A stretch of DNA of 64,000 nucleotides, taken from NCBI RefSeq assembly GCF_010731795.1, contig NZ_AP022591.1:4712001-4776000 (forward strand), written 5' to 3'. Made by a program: the position numbers and the translations under genes. Below, in pieces: positions 36,037-44,851 of this stretch (positions are counted from its first letter, which is position 1; each line of letters starts with the position of its first letter). A model generated the notes under the pieces. It did no database searches, was not told the DNA's origin, and worked only from the letters and a program-made list of their open reading frames with translations. This stretch comes from Mycolicibacterium celeriflavum. GTDB lineage: Bacteria; Actinomycetota; Actinomycetes; Mycobacteriales; Mycobacteriaceae.

Positions 36037-38201
36037 CTCGTCGCCCGCTCCACCGCGACGAAGGCCGAACTCAGCGCCGACGTCTGCGACAGCGGGTCCA
36101 CCGGTCCACCGTCGATCAGCAGATTGCGGTTGGCGCCGTACACAATCGGCTCGGCGCGGCCGCGGGGATCGAAAACCCTTGAGCCCCAGCCGTGGTCGAC
36201 GATGATCACGCCTTGACGCGGCCGATCGTTCACCACCGCCCTCAACTCGATCGCTCCGACCGGCGAGATGATCCTGACCAGATCGCCGTCGGTCACTCCC
36301 AAGTCGGCGGCGTCCTTCGGGTGGATGACGACGTCGTTGCCCTTACCCGCCGGATGTAGGCCGGGCAGGTCGTTGAGCCACGAGTTCATCGAGTGCCGGT
36401 GTCTGCGGTTGGCCAGCTGGAACGGATAGCCGACGGGCGGCTCGGGATGCGGTCCGGCGAGCAGTTCGCGGGCCCGCGCGACGAACTCCGGCGGCGCGGC
36501 GTGCACCTTCTTGTCGTCGGTTCGCAGCGCCTCGCGGAAATGCCCGAATTCGCGGGGGCCGAGCACCCAGCCGTGCGGATGCGATATGACGTCGCGCCAT
36601 TTGATCCTGCGCCCGTTGAACTTTCGTCCGGTCGCGACGACCAGCCGGTCGATCCAGTGCGGTCCGAACTCCAGTTCCGGCTTGCGGGTCAGCCGTGCCA
36701 ACGCCCGCGTCGCCGTGATGAACCCGTTGAGGCCGCGGGCACGGAACAAAGGTCTGCGCATCGCGATCGCCAGGTCGGTGAAGATCCGCCATTCCTGCCG
36801 GACGTCCGGCGGCGGCTCGACGGCCTTGGCCCCGTAGTGCAGGTACGGCTCATCGTGCATGTTGCTGGTGAACGCGAGCAGGTCACTGCGCTCCAGCCAG
36901 TGGGCCGCCGGCAGCAGCCAGTGCGCGTGTCGGTGGCTCTCGCGCTGGACGAAGTCGATGGCGACGAGCAGGTCGAGGTCGGCCAACGCGCGGTCGAGTT
37001 TGGCGCCGTCGGGCCCGGAGACCACGGGATTGCCACAGTTGATCAGCATCGCCCGGATCTGACCGCGGCCGGGAGTGGTGATCTCATCGGGCAATTCGCT
37101 GAGCGCGTGTGCCCCCGCGACCATCTCGCGGCCCAGCAGTCGGCTGTGGTGCGGCTTGGTCTTGACCATCGCCGACATCCGGATCGCGTCGACGTAGCCG
37201 GGCTCGTAGCGACGCCCGCCGGGGCGGTCCATCCGGCCGGTGATCACGTTGAGCACGTGCCCCAGCCACTCCGCGACGGTGCCGGTCAGGTGCAGCGAGA
37301 CCCCGGTCCGGGTGACCACCATGGCCCCGCGCGCAGCGGCGAAGTCGCGGGCGACCCGCTCGATCCGGTCGCGGGCGATGTCGCAGCGGGCGGCCAGATC
37401 ATCGAGGTCCGCATCGGCGACCAGTGCGCGCAGATCGTCCACGCCGGTGGCGAGTTCGGTGCAGTCGCCGCGATGTTCGAGGCCCTCGTCGAGGATGACC
37501 TTCACCATGGCCAGCAGCAGCGCCCAGTCCAGTCCGGGCCGCACCGCGAGATGCACGTCGGCCTTCTCGGCGGATTCGGTGCGTAGCGGGTCGACCACGA
37601 CGATCGTGGCGCCCTGTTGTTGACGGGCGAGTGCGCGCCGCCACCCGCCGGGCACGGTCTCCAGCCAGTTCCACGCGCTCACCGCCGGGTTGGTGCCGAC
37701 CAGAAGGAAGTAGTCGCAGTTGTCGATATCGGACACGGGCGCCATCAGGATCGACCCGTACATCGCGGCGGCGACGACGTGCATCGCGTTCTGGTCGACC
37801 GAGCCGACGAAGTAGCGGCTGTGCGTGCCGATCGCGTCCAGCCAGCCGTTCATGAAGATGATGTTCGACGACGAGAACCCCGATGGATTGCCGTAATAGA
37901 CGCCGACCGCGTCGGGACCGCCCGCCTGGATCGCGGCATTCATCCTGGCGGCGATATCGCTGATGGCCTCGTCCCAGGTGGCCTCGACGTAGGAGTCGCC
38001 GACGCGGCGCATCGGGTGAAGGATCCGTCGCGGGTGTTCGACGAGTTCGTGTGCGGTGCGACCCTTGGCGCAGAAGTCCTGCCAGCTGTGCGGGTTCTGT
38101 TTGTCGGGGGCGATCTTGGTGACCCGGTTGTCGTTGACCGTCACCTCGAGGCCGCACGACGCCAGGCAGTATCGGCAGAAGGTGTAGACGGTCTTGCTCA
38201 T
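36033..38201 (-). CDS. Molybdopterin oxidoreductase (formate dehydrogenase / DMSO reductase superfamily)
   Basis: A 722-residue catalytic subunit with bis-MGD cofactor. An N-terminal 4Fe-4S site is seen as CRYCLASCGLEV plus FCAKG (Cys at residues 9, 12, 16 and about 44). Molybdopterin-binding stretches follow (YYGNPSGFSSSN, FLLVGTNPAVSAW, VVVDPLRTESAEKAD), and a C-terminal dinucleotide-binding domain (HPKDAADLGVTDGDLVRIIS). No Tat signal is visible, so it is probably cytoplasmic. The start is 19 bases downstream of the ABC exporter stop on the same strand, so it may be read from that operon. The substrate is unknown. Confidence 0.88.
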   Translation of the reverse strand: MSKTVYTFCRYCLASCGLEVTVNDNRVTKIAPDKQNPHSWQDFCAKGRTAHELVEHPRRILHPMRRVGDSYVEATWDEAISDIAARMNAAIQAGGPDAVGVYYGNPSGFSSSNIIFMNGWLDAIGTHSRYFVGSVDQNAMHVVAAAMYGSILMAPVSDIDNCDYFLLVGTNPAVSAWNWLETVPGGWRRALARQQQGATIVVVDPLRTESAEKADVHLAVRPGLDWALLLAMVKVILDEGLEHRGDCTELATGVDDLRALVADADLDDLAARCDIARDRIERVARDFAAARGAMVVTRTGVSLHLTGTVAEWLGHVLNVITGRMDRPGGRRYEPGYVDAIRMSAMVKTKPHHSRLLGREMVAGAHALSELPDEITTPGRGQIRAMLINCGNPVVSGPDGAKLDRALADLDLLVAIDFVQRESHRHAHWLLPAAHWLERSDLLAFTSNMHDEPYLHYGAKAVEPPPDVRQEWRIFTDLAIAMRRPLFRARGLNGFITATRALARLTRKPELEFGPHWIDRLVVATGRKFNGRRIKWRDVISHPHGWVLGPREFGHFREALRTDDKKVHAAPPEFVARARELLAGPHPEPPVGYPFQLANRRHRHSMNSWLNDLPGLHPAGKGNDVVIHPKDAADLGVTDGDLVRIISPVGAIELRAVVNDRPRQGVIIVDHGWGSRVFDPRGRAEPIVYGANRNLLIDGGPVDPLSQTSALSSAFVAVERATS

Positions 38202-38220
38202 CGTCTTGAGCGTACGGCGG

Positions 38221-40128
38221 TCAGGCCTGCGTCATGGACCAATAAGCACCACGCTTAGCGAGAAGTTCGGCGTGGTTGCCGCGTTCGACGATCCGGCCCG
38301 CCTCGAGCACCACGATCACGTCGGCGTCGCGGATCGTCGAAAGCCGGTGGGCGATGATGAAACTCGTGCGGTCCCGGCGTAGTTCGGCCATGGCGTGCTG
38401 GATCAGCAGCTCGGTGCGGGTGTCGACCGAACTGGTGGCCTCGTCGAGGATCAGCAGTCGCGGCCGGGCCAGCACCGCACGGGCGATCGTGATGAGCTGC
38501 TTCTCACCGGCGCTGATCGTGCCGCCGTCGTCGCTGACGTGAGTCTGGTACCCGTCGGGGAGCATGTGCACGAACCGGTCGACGTACGCGGCTTTCGCGG
38601 CCGCGAGCACCTCGTCCTCCGAGGCGTCGGGCCTGCCGTAGGCGATGTTGTCGTAGATGGTGCCGCCGAACAACCAGGTGTCCTGCAGCACCATTCCGAT
38701 CCGCGATCGAAGCGAAGCCCTGCGCACCGTCGAGATGTCCACGCCGTCAACCAGTATCCGACCGGAGTCGACGTCGTAGAACCGCATCAGCAGGTTCACC
38801 AGCGTGGTCTTGCCGGCGCCGGTCGGCCCGACGATCGCGACCGTGCTGCCGGGTTCGGCGATCAGCGACACGTTCTCGATGACCGGTGTGTCGGGGTGGT
38901 AGCCGAACGTGACGTCTGCGAATTCCACCCGACTTGCCAACTCCCGCGAACGTCCGTCCGGATCGGCCGCCGGGTCGGGTTGTTCCTCCTCGGCGTCGAG
39001 TAGGTCGAACACCCGCTCGGCGCTGGCCACGCCGGACTGCATCGCGTTGTACATGCCGGCCACCTGCGTCAACGGCTGGTTGAACTGGCGGACGTACTGG
39101 ATGAAGGCCTGGATGTTGCCGAGCGTGATCTGGCCGGTGGCCACCTGCAGTCCGCCCACGACCGCCACCGCGACATAGCTCAGGTTCCCGATGAACGTGG
39201 TGGCGGGGGACACCAGACCCGAGAAGAACTGCGCGCCGAAGGCGGCATGGTAGACGTCGTCGTTGCACTCGCGGAAGCGTTCCTGGGCGGCCGCGCGGTG
39301 GCCGAACGTCTTGACGATCGTGAAACCGCTGTAGGTTTCCTCGATGTGGGCGTTGAGCCGTCCGGTGTTCGCCCACTGCGCGACGAACAATCGTCGCGAC
39401 CGGCGTGCGATCACCCGGGTCGCCCAAAGCGACAGCGGCACCGTCACCACCGTCAGCAGGGTCAGCAGCGGCGAGATCGTCAGCATCATCACCAGCACCG
39501 AAAGCACCGTCAGCACGGCCGTCATCAACTGGCTGATCGTCATCGACAGCGAGGTCTGGATGTTGTCGACGTCGTTGGTCAGCCGGCTGAGCACCTCGCC
39601 GCGCTGGCGAGAGTCGAAGTAGGACAGCGGCAACCGGTGGACCTTGTTCTCGACGTCGCAGCGCAGCGTCACCATGGTCCGCTGCACCGCGACGATGAGA
39701 AGCCGCGCCTGTAGCCAGACCAACAGCGCGGCAACGAGATACAGGCACAGTGCGAGGAGCAGGGTGCGGCCGACGGCGCCGAAGTCGATACCGCGGCCGG
39801 GAACGACGTTCATCCCCGACAGCAGGTCGGCGAAGGTGTCGTCGCCATGGGCCCGCGCGGCCTCGATCGCCTGCCCCTTGGTCAGGCCCGCGGGGAGTTG
39901 GCGCCCGATGACACCGTTGAACAAGAGATCGGTGGCGTGCCCGAGGATTCGCGGCCCGATGACGCTGATCGCGATGCCGCCGACACCCAGCAGGATCACC
40001 GCCGCGGTCAGGCCGCGCTGCGGGGTGAGCCGCTTGACCAGTCGGATCGCCGATCCGGTGAAGTCGCGGGACCGCTGGGTCGGTGGCTGCGCCATGCCGC
40101 GGATCGGCCGCGCCATCGGTCCCGTCAC
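38221..40128 (-). CDS. ABC exporter subunit, catalytically complete half (Rv1272c-like)
   Basis: A 635-residue type IV ABC half-exporter: six membrane helices (residues ~35-340) and a nucleotide-binding domain with GPTGAGKTTLVNLL (Walker A), signature variant ISAGEKQ and Walker B LLILDEATSSVD with the catalytic Glu. The GTG start (40126-40128) overlaps the partner gene's stop as GTGA. It pairs with the upstream half to form a heterodimer, as in M. tuberculosis Rv1273c-Rv1272c. The substrate is probably a lipid or hydrophobic drug; this is inferred from the family. Confidence 0.92.
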   Translation of the reverse strand: MTGPMARPIRGMAQPPTQRSRDFTGSAIRLVKRLTPQRGLTAAVILLGVGGIAISVIGPRILGHATDLLFNGVIGRQLPAGLTKGQAIEAARAHGDDTFADLLSGMNVVPGRGIDFGAVGRTLLLALCLYLVAALLVWLQARLLIVAVQRTMVTLRCDVENKVHRLPLSYFDSRQRGEVLSRLTNDVDNIQTSLSMTISQLMTAVLTVLSVLVMMLTISPLLTLLTVVTVPLSLWATRVIARRSRRLFVAQWANTGRLNAHIEETYSGFTIVKTFGHRAAAQERFRECNDDVYHAAFGAQFFSGLVSPATTFIGNLSYVAVAVVGGLQVATGQITLGNIQAFIQYVRQFNQPLTQVAGMYNAMQSGVASAERVFDLLDAEEEQPDPAADPDGRSRELASRVEFADVTFGYHPDTPVIENVSLIAEPGSTVAIVGPTGAGKTTLVNLLMRFYDVDSGRILVDGVDISTVRRASLRSRIGMVLQDTWLFGGTIYDNIAYGRPDASEDEVLAAAKAAYVDRFVHMLPDGYQTHVSDDGGTISAGEKQLITIARAVLARPRLLILDEATSSVDTRTELLIQHAMAELRRDRTSFIIAHRLSTIRDADVIVVLEAGRIVERGNHAELLAKRGAYWSMTQA

Positions 40129-41873
40129 TGCGCATCACCCACTTCGGCGAGCGACTGCGAATCGGCGAACTCTGCGTACTCGGCGCATTCCGCCAGCAGG
40201 GTTTCGTGGGTTCCCACGCCGACGACCCGACCGTCGTCGATGACGACGATCTGATCTGCCTGTGTGACGGTGGAGATGCGCTGTGCGACAACGATGACCG
40301 TCGCATCCGCCGACACCTCGCGCAGCGCGGAGCGCACTCGGGTGTCGGTGTGTACGTCGAGCGCGGAGAACGCGTCGTCGAACAAGTACACGGCGGGGCG
40401 ACGGATGACCGCGCGGGCGATGGCCAACCGTTGCCGCTGCCCGCCCGAGAAGTTCGCCCCGCCCTGCGCGACCCGCAGGGCCAGGCCGTCGGCGTGGGCG
40501 CGCACGAAATCGTCGGCCGCGGCCACCCGTAGCGCCTCCCACATCTCGTCCTCGGTGGCCACATGTCCCGGGACCGCGCCCAGTTGCAGGTTGTCGGCGA
40601 CGGTGCCCGAGAACAGGTAGCCGCGCTGCGGCACCAGGCCGATCACCGACCACAGGTGCTCGGGGTCGTACTCGCGCACGTCGACGCCGTCGAGTCGAAC
40701 CGAACCGCCCGTCACGTCGTACATCCGGCAGATCAGTGACACCAGCGTCGACTTACCGGAGCCGGTGGAGCCGACCACGGCCGTCGTCGTACCGGGTCGG
40801 GCGGTCAGCGAAATATCTTGCAGCACAGGACGTTCAGCGCCCGGATAGGAGAACGTCGCGCCCTCGAGCCGGACCTGTCCCTCGATCCTTTCCGGCCGGA
40901 CCGGGTGCTGCGGGCTGGTGATGTGCGGTGAGACGGACAGCACCTCGGTGATGCGTTCGGCGCACACCGACGCGCGCGGGATGATGACGAGGATGAACGT
41001 CGCCAGCAGGACGGCCATCAGAATCTGCATGAAGTAGGCCAGGAACGCGATCAACGAGCCGACCTGCATCTGTCCGGCGTCGATGCGCATCCCACCGAAC
41101 CAGATCAGTGCGACGCTCGAGATGTTGATGACCAGCGTCGTGGTCGGCAGCATCAGCGCCTGCCACCGGCCGGCCTCCAGTGCGGTGTCGGCCAACGCGT
41201 GGTTGGCCTCGGCGAACCGGTTGCGCTCGAACGGCTCCCGGGCGAACGCGCGGATCACCCGCAGGCCCGAGAGCTGGTCGCGCATCACCCGGTTGATGCC
41301 GTCGACCTGCCGCTGCATTCGGCGGAATATCGGCAGCAGGTGGCGCACGATCCAGTAGTTGGCCAGGGCCAGGATCGGCACACTGACCAGAAGCAGCCAT
41401 GACAGGCCGGCATCCTGATGCACGGCCATGAAGATGCCGCCGACCGACATGATCGGAGCGGTGACCAGCATCGTGCAGGTCAGCTGCACCAAAAGCTGGA
41501 TCTGCTGCACGTCGTTGGTGGTGCGGGTCAGCAGCGACGGCGCACCGAACCGTGCGGTGTCCTCCGCCGAGAACCCGGTGACGTGGTGGAAGAGCGCGGA
41601 ACGCAGGTCACGACCGACTCCCATGCCCGCCCGCGATCCGAAGTACACCGCGCCAACCGCGCACACCACCTGGAGCGCTGTGACCGCAAGCATCACGCCG
41701 CCCAACTCGATGATCCTGCGCAGGTTGCCCGTCGTGACGCCGTCGTCGATGATCGCCGCGTTGACGGTCGGCAGGTACAGCGACGCCAGCGTGCTGATCA
41801 ACTGCAGCGTGGCGACGGCGGCGAGCGGTGCCCGGTATGGCCGCGCGTACTGTCGCAGCAGCGCCCATAGCAT
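40125..41873 (-). CDS. ABC exporter subunit with degenerate ATP site (Rv1273c-like)
   Basis: A 582-residue ABC half-exporter. The start MLWALLRQYARPYRAPLAA was chosen from the Rv1273c N terminus; the frame is open to 41918. Walker A is GSTGSGKSTLVSLI and the signature FSGGQRQRLAIARA is canonical. Walker B reads YLFDDAFSALD, with Asp replacing the catalytic Glu. A degenerate site in one half is typical of heterodimeric exporters. The partner gene follows with a 4-bp overlap. The divergent gene is lprB. Confidence 0.92.
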   Translation of the reverse strand: MLWALLRQYARPYRAPLAAVATLQLISTLASLYLPTVNAAIIDDGVTTGNLRRIIELGGVMLAVTALQVVCAVGAVYFGSRAGMGVGRDLRSALFHHVTGFSAEDTARFGAPSLLTRTTNDVQQIQLLVQLTCTMLVTAPIMSVGGIFMAVHQDAGLSWLLLVSVPILALANYWIVRHLLPIFRRMQRQVDGINRVMRDQLSGLRVIRAFAREPFERNRFAEANHALADTALEAGRWQALMLPTTTLVINISSVALIWFGGMRIDAGQMQVGSLIAFLAYFMQILMAVLLATFILVIIPRASVCAERITEVLSVSPHITSPQHPVRPERIEGQVRLEGATFSYPGAERPVLQDISLTARPGTTTAVVGSTGSGKSTLVSLICRMYDVTGGSVRLDGVDVREYDPEHLWSVIGLVPQRGYLFSGTVADNLQLGAVPGHVATEDEMWEALRVAAADDFVRAHADGLALRVAQGGANFSGGQRQRLAIARAVIRRPAVYLFDDAFSALDVHTDTRVRSALREVSADATVIVVAQRISTVTQADQIVVIDDGRVVGVGTHETLLAECAEYAEFADSQSLAEVGDAQ

Positions 41874-41946
41874 CCAGTTACTGTCGCACACCGGATGAAT
41901 CAGCAGGTCAACCGACATGTCGGTGGTTGACCCCGGAGGCTGCCGC

Positions 41947-41952
41947 TACAGT
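41947..41952 (+). promoter_or_regulatory. -10 hexamer of the lprB-lprC operon
   Basis: TACAGT lies 8 bases before the GTG at 41960, favouring that start codon and a leaderless mRNA. Confidence 0.5.
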
Positions 41953-41959
41953 GCATGGC

Positions 41960-42517
41960 GTGACCCACAGCACGCGTATGACCCGCTGCCTGGCGGTTGC
42001 GGCCGCGGCGGTCATCCCGCTGGTCGCCGCATGCTCGGATTCCGAACCGGCCGGCCCGCAGGTGCCCGAGGACAGCCCGCCGCCGACGGAGAACGTCTCG
42101 CACGGTCCGTTTTTTCCGGAATGCGGCGGTATCAGCGACCAGGAGATCACCAAGCAGACCCGGGTGCCGGGGTTGGTCAACACCGCCAAGACCTCGGTCG
42201 GCTGCCAGTGGCTGTCCGGCGGCAGCATCTTGGGCCCGCACTTCTCGTTCACCTGGTTCCGGGGCAGCCCCATCGGCCGAGAGCGCAAGACCATGGAGCT
42301 GTCGCGCACCAGCGTCGAGGACATCAGCATCGAAGGCCACGACGGGTTCATCGGCTACAGCGAGGATCCGATCAACGGCGTCAACCTGTGTGAGATCGGC
42401 ATCCAGTTCGACGACGACTTCATCGAGTGGTCGATCAGCTACGCCGCGAAGCCGTTCCCGGATCCCTGCGAAGTGGCCAAGGAACTGACCCGCCAATCGA
42501 TTGTGAATTCCGAATGA
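41960..42517 (+). CDS. lprB: Lipoprotein LprB
   Basis: A 185-residue exported lipoprotein in the Rv1274 position. The signal peptide (THSTRMTRCLAVAAAAVIPL) ends in the lipobox VAAC near residue 25. The mature domain begins HGPFFPECGG and carries GHDGFIGYSED and the ending CEVAKELTRQSIVNSE, as in M. tuberculosis LprB. It belongs to the DUF3558 lipoprotein group. Function is unknown. GTG at 41960 was chosen for its promoter spacing; ATG at 41978 is the alternative. It overlaps lprC as ATGA. Confidence 0.9.
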   Translation: MTHSTRMTRCLAVAAAAVIPLVAACSDSEPAGPQVPEDSPPPTENVSHGPFFPECGGISDQEITKQTRVPGLVNTAKTSVGCQWLSGGSILGPHFSFTWFRGSPIGRERKTMELSRTSVEDISIEGHDGFIGYSEDPINGVNLCEIGIQFDDDFIEWSISYAAKPFPDPCEVAKELTRQSIVNSE

Positions 42518-43071
42518 GAACCGCGTCCGTTCGTCGGCTGCTCGCGGGCCTGCTCGCGGTGCTCGCCGCCCTCTCCGTGCTGATCGGTTGCACGCGGACG
42601 GTGGAGGGCACCGCGGCCAAATCGGGCTCGGGTGGCGGACCGCGCAACGAGGACTCCGAGCGGCAGTACCCGAACCTGCTCAAAGAGTGCGAGGTGCTGA
42701 CCGAGGACATCCTCGCCGAAACCGTGGGCGCCGATCCGCTGGACATTCAGAGCACATTCGTCGGCGCGGTGTGTCGGTGGCAGGCGGCCAACCCGTCGGG
42801 TCTGGTCGACATCACCAGGTTCTGGTTCGAGATGGGCGATCTCGACCACGAACGCGAGGTCGCCCAGCGGCTGAACTACCGGATCGAAGACCGCCGGGTG
42901 GCCGGCATCCAGTCGATCGTGATGCAGCCCAACGATCCGAACGGCGCGTGCGGCGTGGCCAGCGACGCCGCCGGTGTCGTGGGCTGGTGGGTCAATCCGC
43001 AGGCGCCCGGGATCGACGCCTGCGGGATGGCGCTGAAGCTGATGGAATTGACGCTCGCCACCCGCGCCTAA
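42514..43071 (+). CDS. lprC: Lipoprotein LprC
   Basis: A 185-residue lipoprotein in the Rv1275 position and of the same DUF3558 group as LprB, so the two look like an old duplication. The signal peptide (MRTASVRRLLAGLLAVLAAL) ends at the lipobox LIGC near residue 26. The mature part has conserved Cys pairs (KECEVLTEDIL, VCRWQAANPS, GACGVASD, DACGMALK). The start overlaps the lprB stop and the two are surely co-translated. Its TAA overlaps the convergent phosphatase stop. Confidence 0.9.
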   Translation: MRTASVRRLLAGLLAVLAALSVLIGCTRTVEGTAAKSGSGGGPRNEDSERQYPNLLKECEVLTEDILAETVGADPLDIQSTFVGAVCRWQAANPSGLVDITRFWFEMGDLDHEREVAQRLNYRIEDRRVAGIQSIVMQPNDPNGACGVASDAAGVVGWWVNPQAPGIDACGMALKLMELTLATRA

Positions 43072-43607
43072 CGCGCCACGTGGAAGGTGACCAGCGCGGC
43101 GCCGTCGAGGCCAAGCTGATCCCACGGCCGCTCGGTGCGCAGCACCGCGATCGATGAGGTCGGGAACTTCATCGAGATCTGCTCGGCCGCAGTCTTGTTG
43201 CTGTCCTCTGCGTTGGCCAGCCCCAGGGCGACGCCGGACATCGCCGGCTCGTGCCCGATGACCAGCAGCGTCTGCACCTGGAAGTCGAAACGTGTCTGCA
43301 CCCGGTTGATCTCGTCGATCACCGTGCCCGGCGTCGCGTCGTAGATGCGGTCGACGTACTCGACGGGTGCGGCGACACGGGTGCGGGCCAGTGTCTCGCG
43401 GGTGCGGGTCGCGGTCGAGCACAGCACCGCGTCCACCGGGGTCGACTGCGCCCGCAGCCAATCGCCGGCCAACCCGGCCTCGCGCACCCCCCGCGGGGCC
43501 AGCGGGCGGTCGTGATCGGCCACGCCCGCCGGGTAGTCGGACTTGGCGTGCCGGAGCAGCAGAAGCGTGCGATTCACCTTTGTCACCGGACTGGTCACCG
43601 GTCTCAC
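43068..43607 (-). CDS. SixA-like phosphohistidine phosphatase (Rv1276c-like)
   Basis: A 179-residue histidine phosphatase of the phosphoglycerate-mutase superfamily. The catalytic RHAK motif (LLLLRHAKSDY) stands in place of RHG, the second motif is CSTATRTRETL, and the second His is in LVIGHEPAMSG. SixA proteins dephosphorylate phospho-His proteins such as HPr. Several GTG codons compete for the start; 43605-43607 is given, and 43575-43577 would match the shorter M. tuberculosis protein better. The gene is divergent from the nuclease pair. Confidence 0.88.
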   Translation of the reverse strand: MRPVTSPVTKVNRTLLLLRHAKSDYPAGVADHDRPLAPRGVREAGLAGDWLRAQSTPVDAVLCSTATRTRETLARTRVAAPVEYVDRIYDATPGTVIDEINRVQTRFDFQVQTLLVIGHEPAMSGVALGLANAEDSNKTAAEQISMKFPTSSIAVLRTERPWDQLGLDGAALVTFHVAR

Positions 43608-43702
43608 GGTAAGGCATGCCGACGCACCTCCCGGGACTTGTCGGGGCACCGCCCTACACTCGCGATGCCTGGCAAACACGCAAGCAGAAGGGATGGGCCG
43701 AG

Positions 43703-44851
43703 ATGCGATTCGTGCACACTGCCGACTGGCAACTCGGCATGACCCGGTACTTCCTCAATGGCGAGGCGCAGCCCCGTTATTCGGCCGCGCGCCGCGACGT
43801 GGTGGCCGAACTCGGGCGCGTGGCCGCCGAGTCCGGCGCGGAGTTCGTGGTCGTCGCCGGCGACGTCTTCGAGCACAACCAGCTCGCGCCGCGCGATGTC
43901 AGCCAGTCGCTGGAGGCCATGCGTGCCATCGGTGTTCCGGTGTACCTGCTGCCCGGCAACCACGATCCGCTGGATGCCTCGTCGGTGTACACCAGCGCAC
44001 TGTTCACCACCGAATGTCCCGACAACGTGACGGTCCTCGCCCGCGCGGGCGTGCACGAGGTGCGCCCCGGTGTGCAGTTGGTGGCGGCGCCATGGACGTC
44101 GAAGGCGCCGTCGTCTGATCCGGTCGCGGATGTGCTCGCCGACCTATCCGCCGACGGTGCCGTGCGAATCGTCGTCGGCCACGGCGGTGTCGACATCTTC
44201 GTGCCCGATAAGGACCGGCCGTCGCTGATCCGGCTGGCGGCGCTCGAGGCGGCCATCGACCGAGGCGTGGTGCACTATGTGGCGCTGGGCGACAAGCACT
44301 CTCGGATGCAGGTCGGGTCCACCGGGCGGATCTGGTATTCCGGGTCTCCGGAGGTCACCAACTACGACGACATCGAGGCCGACCCGGGGCATGTGCTGAT
44401 CGTCGACGTCGACGAGGATGACCCGGCGCACCCGGCTCGCGTCGAACCGCGGAAGGTGGGCCGCTGGCGGTTCGTCACGCTTCGCCGTGGGGTCGACAGC
44501 GGCCGTGACGTCACCGACCTGGACATCAACCTCGACCTGCTGCCGGACAAGGAACGCACCGTGGTGCGCCTGGCGCTGACCGGATCGCTGACCGTCACCG
44601 ACAAGGCTGCACTGGATCGGTGCCTGGACAAGTACGACCGGTTGTTCGCGGCGTTGAGCCTGTGGGAGAAGCAGACCGACATCGCGGTGATGCCCGCCGA
44701 CGGTGAGTTCGACGACCTCGGCATCGGCGGATTCGCGGCGTCGGCGGTCGACGAATTGGTCGGGACGGCCCGTTCGGACGGCGAGGCGGCCGACGACGCG
44801 CGGGCCGCGCTCGCACTGCTGCTGCGGCTGTCGGATCGAGGTGCGGCGTGA
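43703..44851 (+). CDS. Mre11/SbcD-like DNA exonuclease (Rv1277-like)
   Basis: A 382-residue calcineurin-type metallophosphoesterase. Motifs in order: HTADWQLG (motif I, with Gln where SbcD/Mre11 usually has His), VVVAGDVFEHN, LLPGNHDPLD, VGHGGVDI and ALGDKHSRMQ. It should act as the nuclease of the SMC-like ATPase encoded next, with a GTGA overlap between the two. The layout is nearer to the YhaO/YhaN type than to classical SbcD/SbcC. ATG at 43703 follows a GAAGG/GGG purine stretch. Confidence 0.9.
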   Translation: MRFVHTADWQLGMTRYFLNGEAQPRYSAARRDVVAELGRVAAESGAEFVVVAGDVFEHNQLAPRDVSQSLEAMRAIGVPVYLLPGNHDPLDASSVYTSALFTTECPDNVTVLARAGVHEVRPGVQLVAAPWTSKAPSSDPVADVLADLSADGAVRIVVGHGGVDIFVPDKDRPSLIRLAALEAAIDRGVVHYVALGDKHSRMQVGSTGRIWYSGSPEVTNYDDIEADPGHVLIVDVDEDDPAHPARVEPRKVGRWRFVTLRRGVDSGRDVTDLDINLDLLPDKERTVVRLALTGSLTVTDKAALDRCLDKYDRLFAALSLWEKQTDIAVMPADGEFDDLGIGGFAASAVDELVGTARSDGEAADDARAALALLLRLSDRGAA

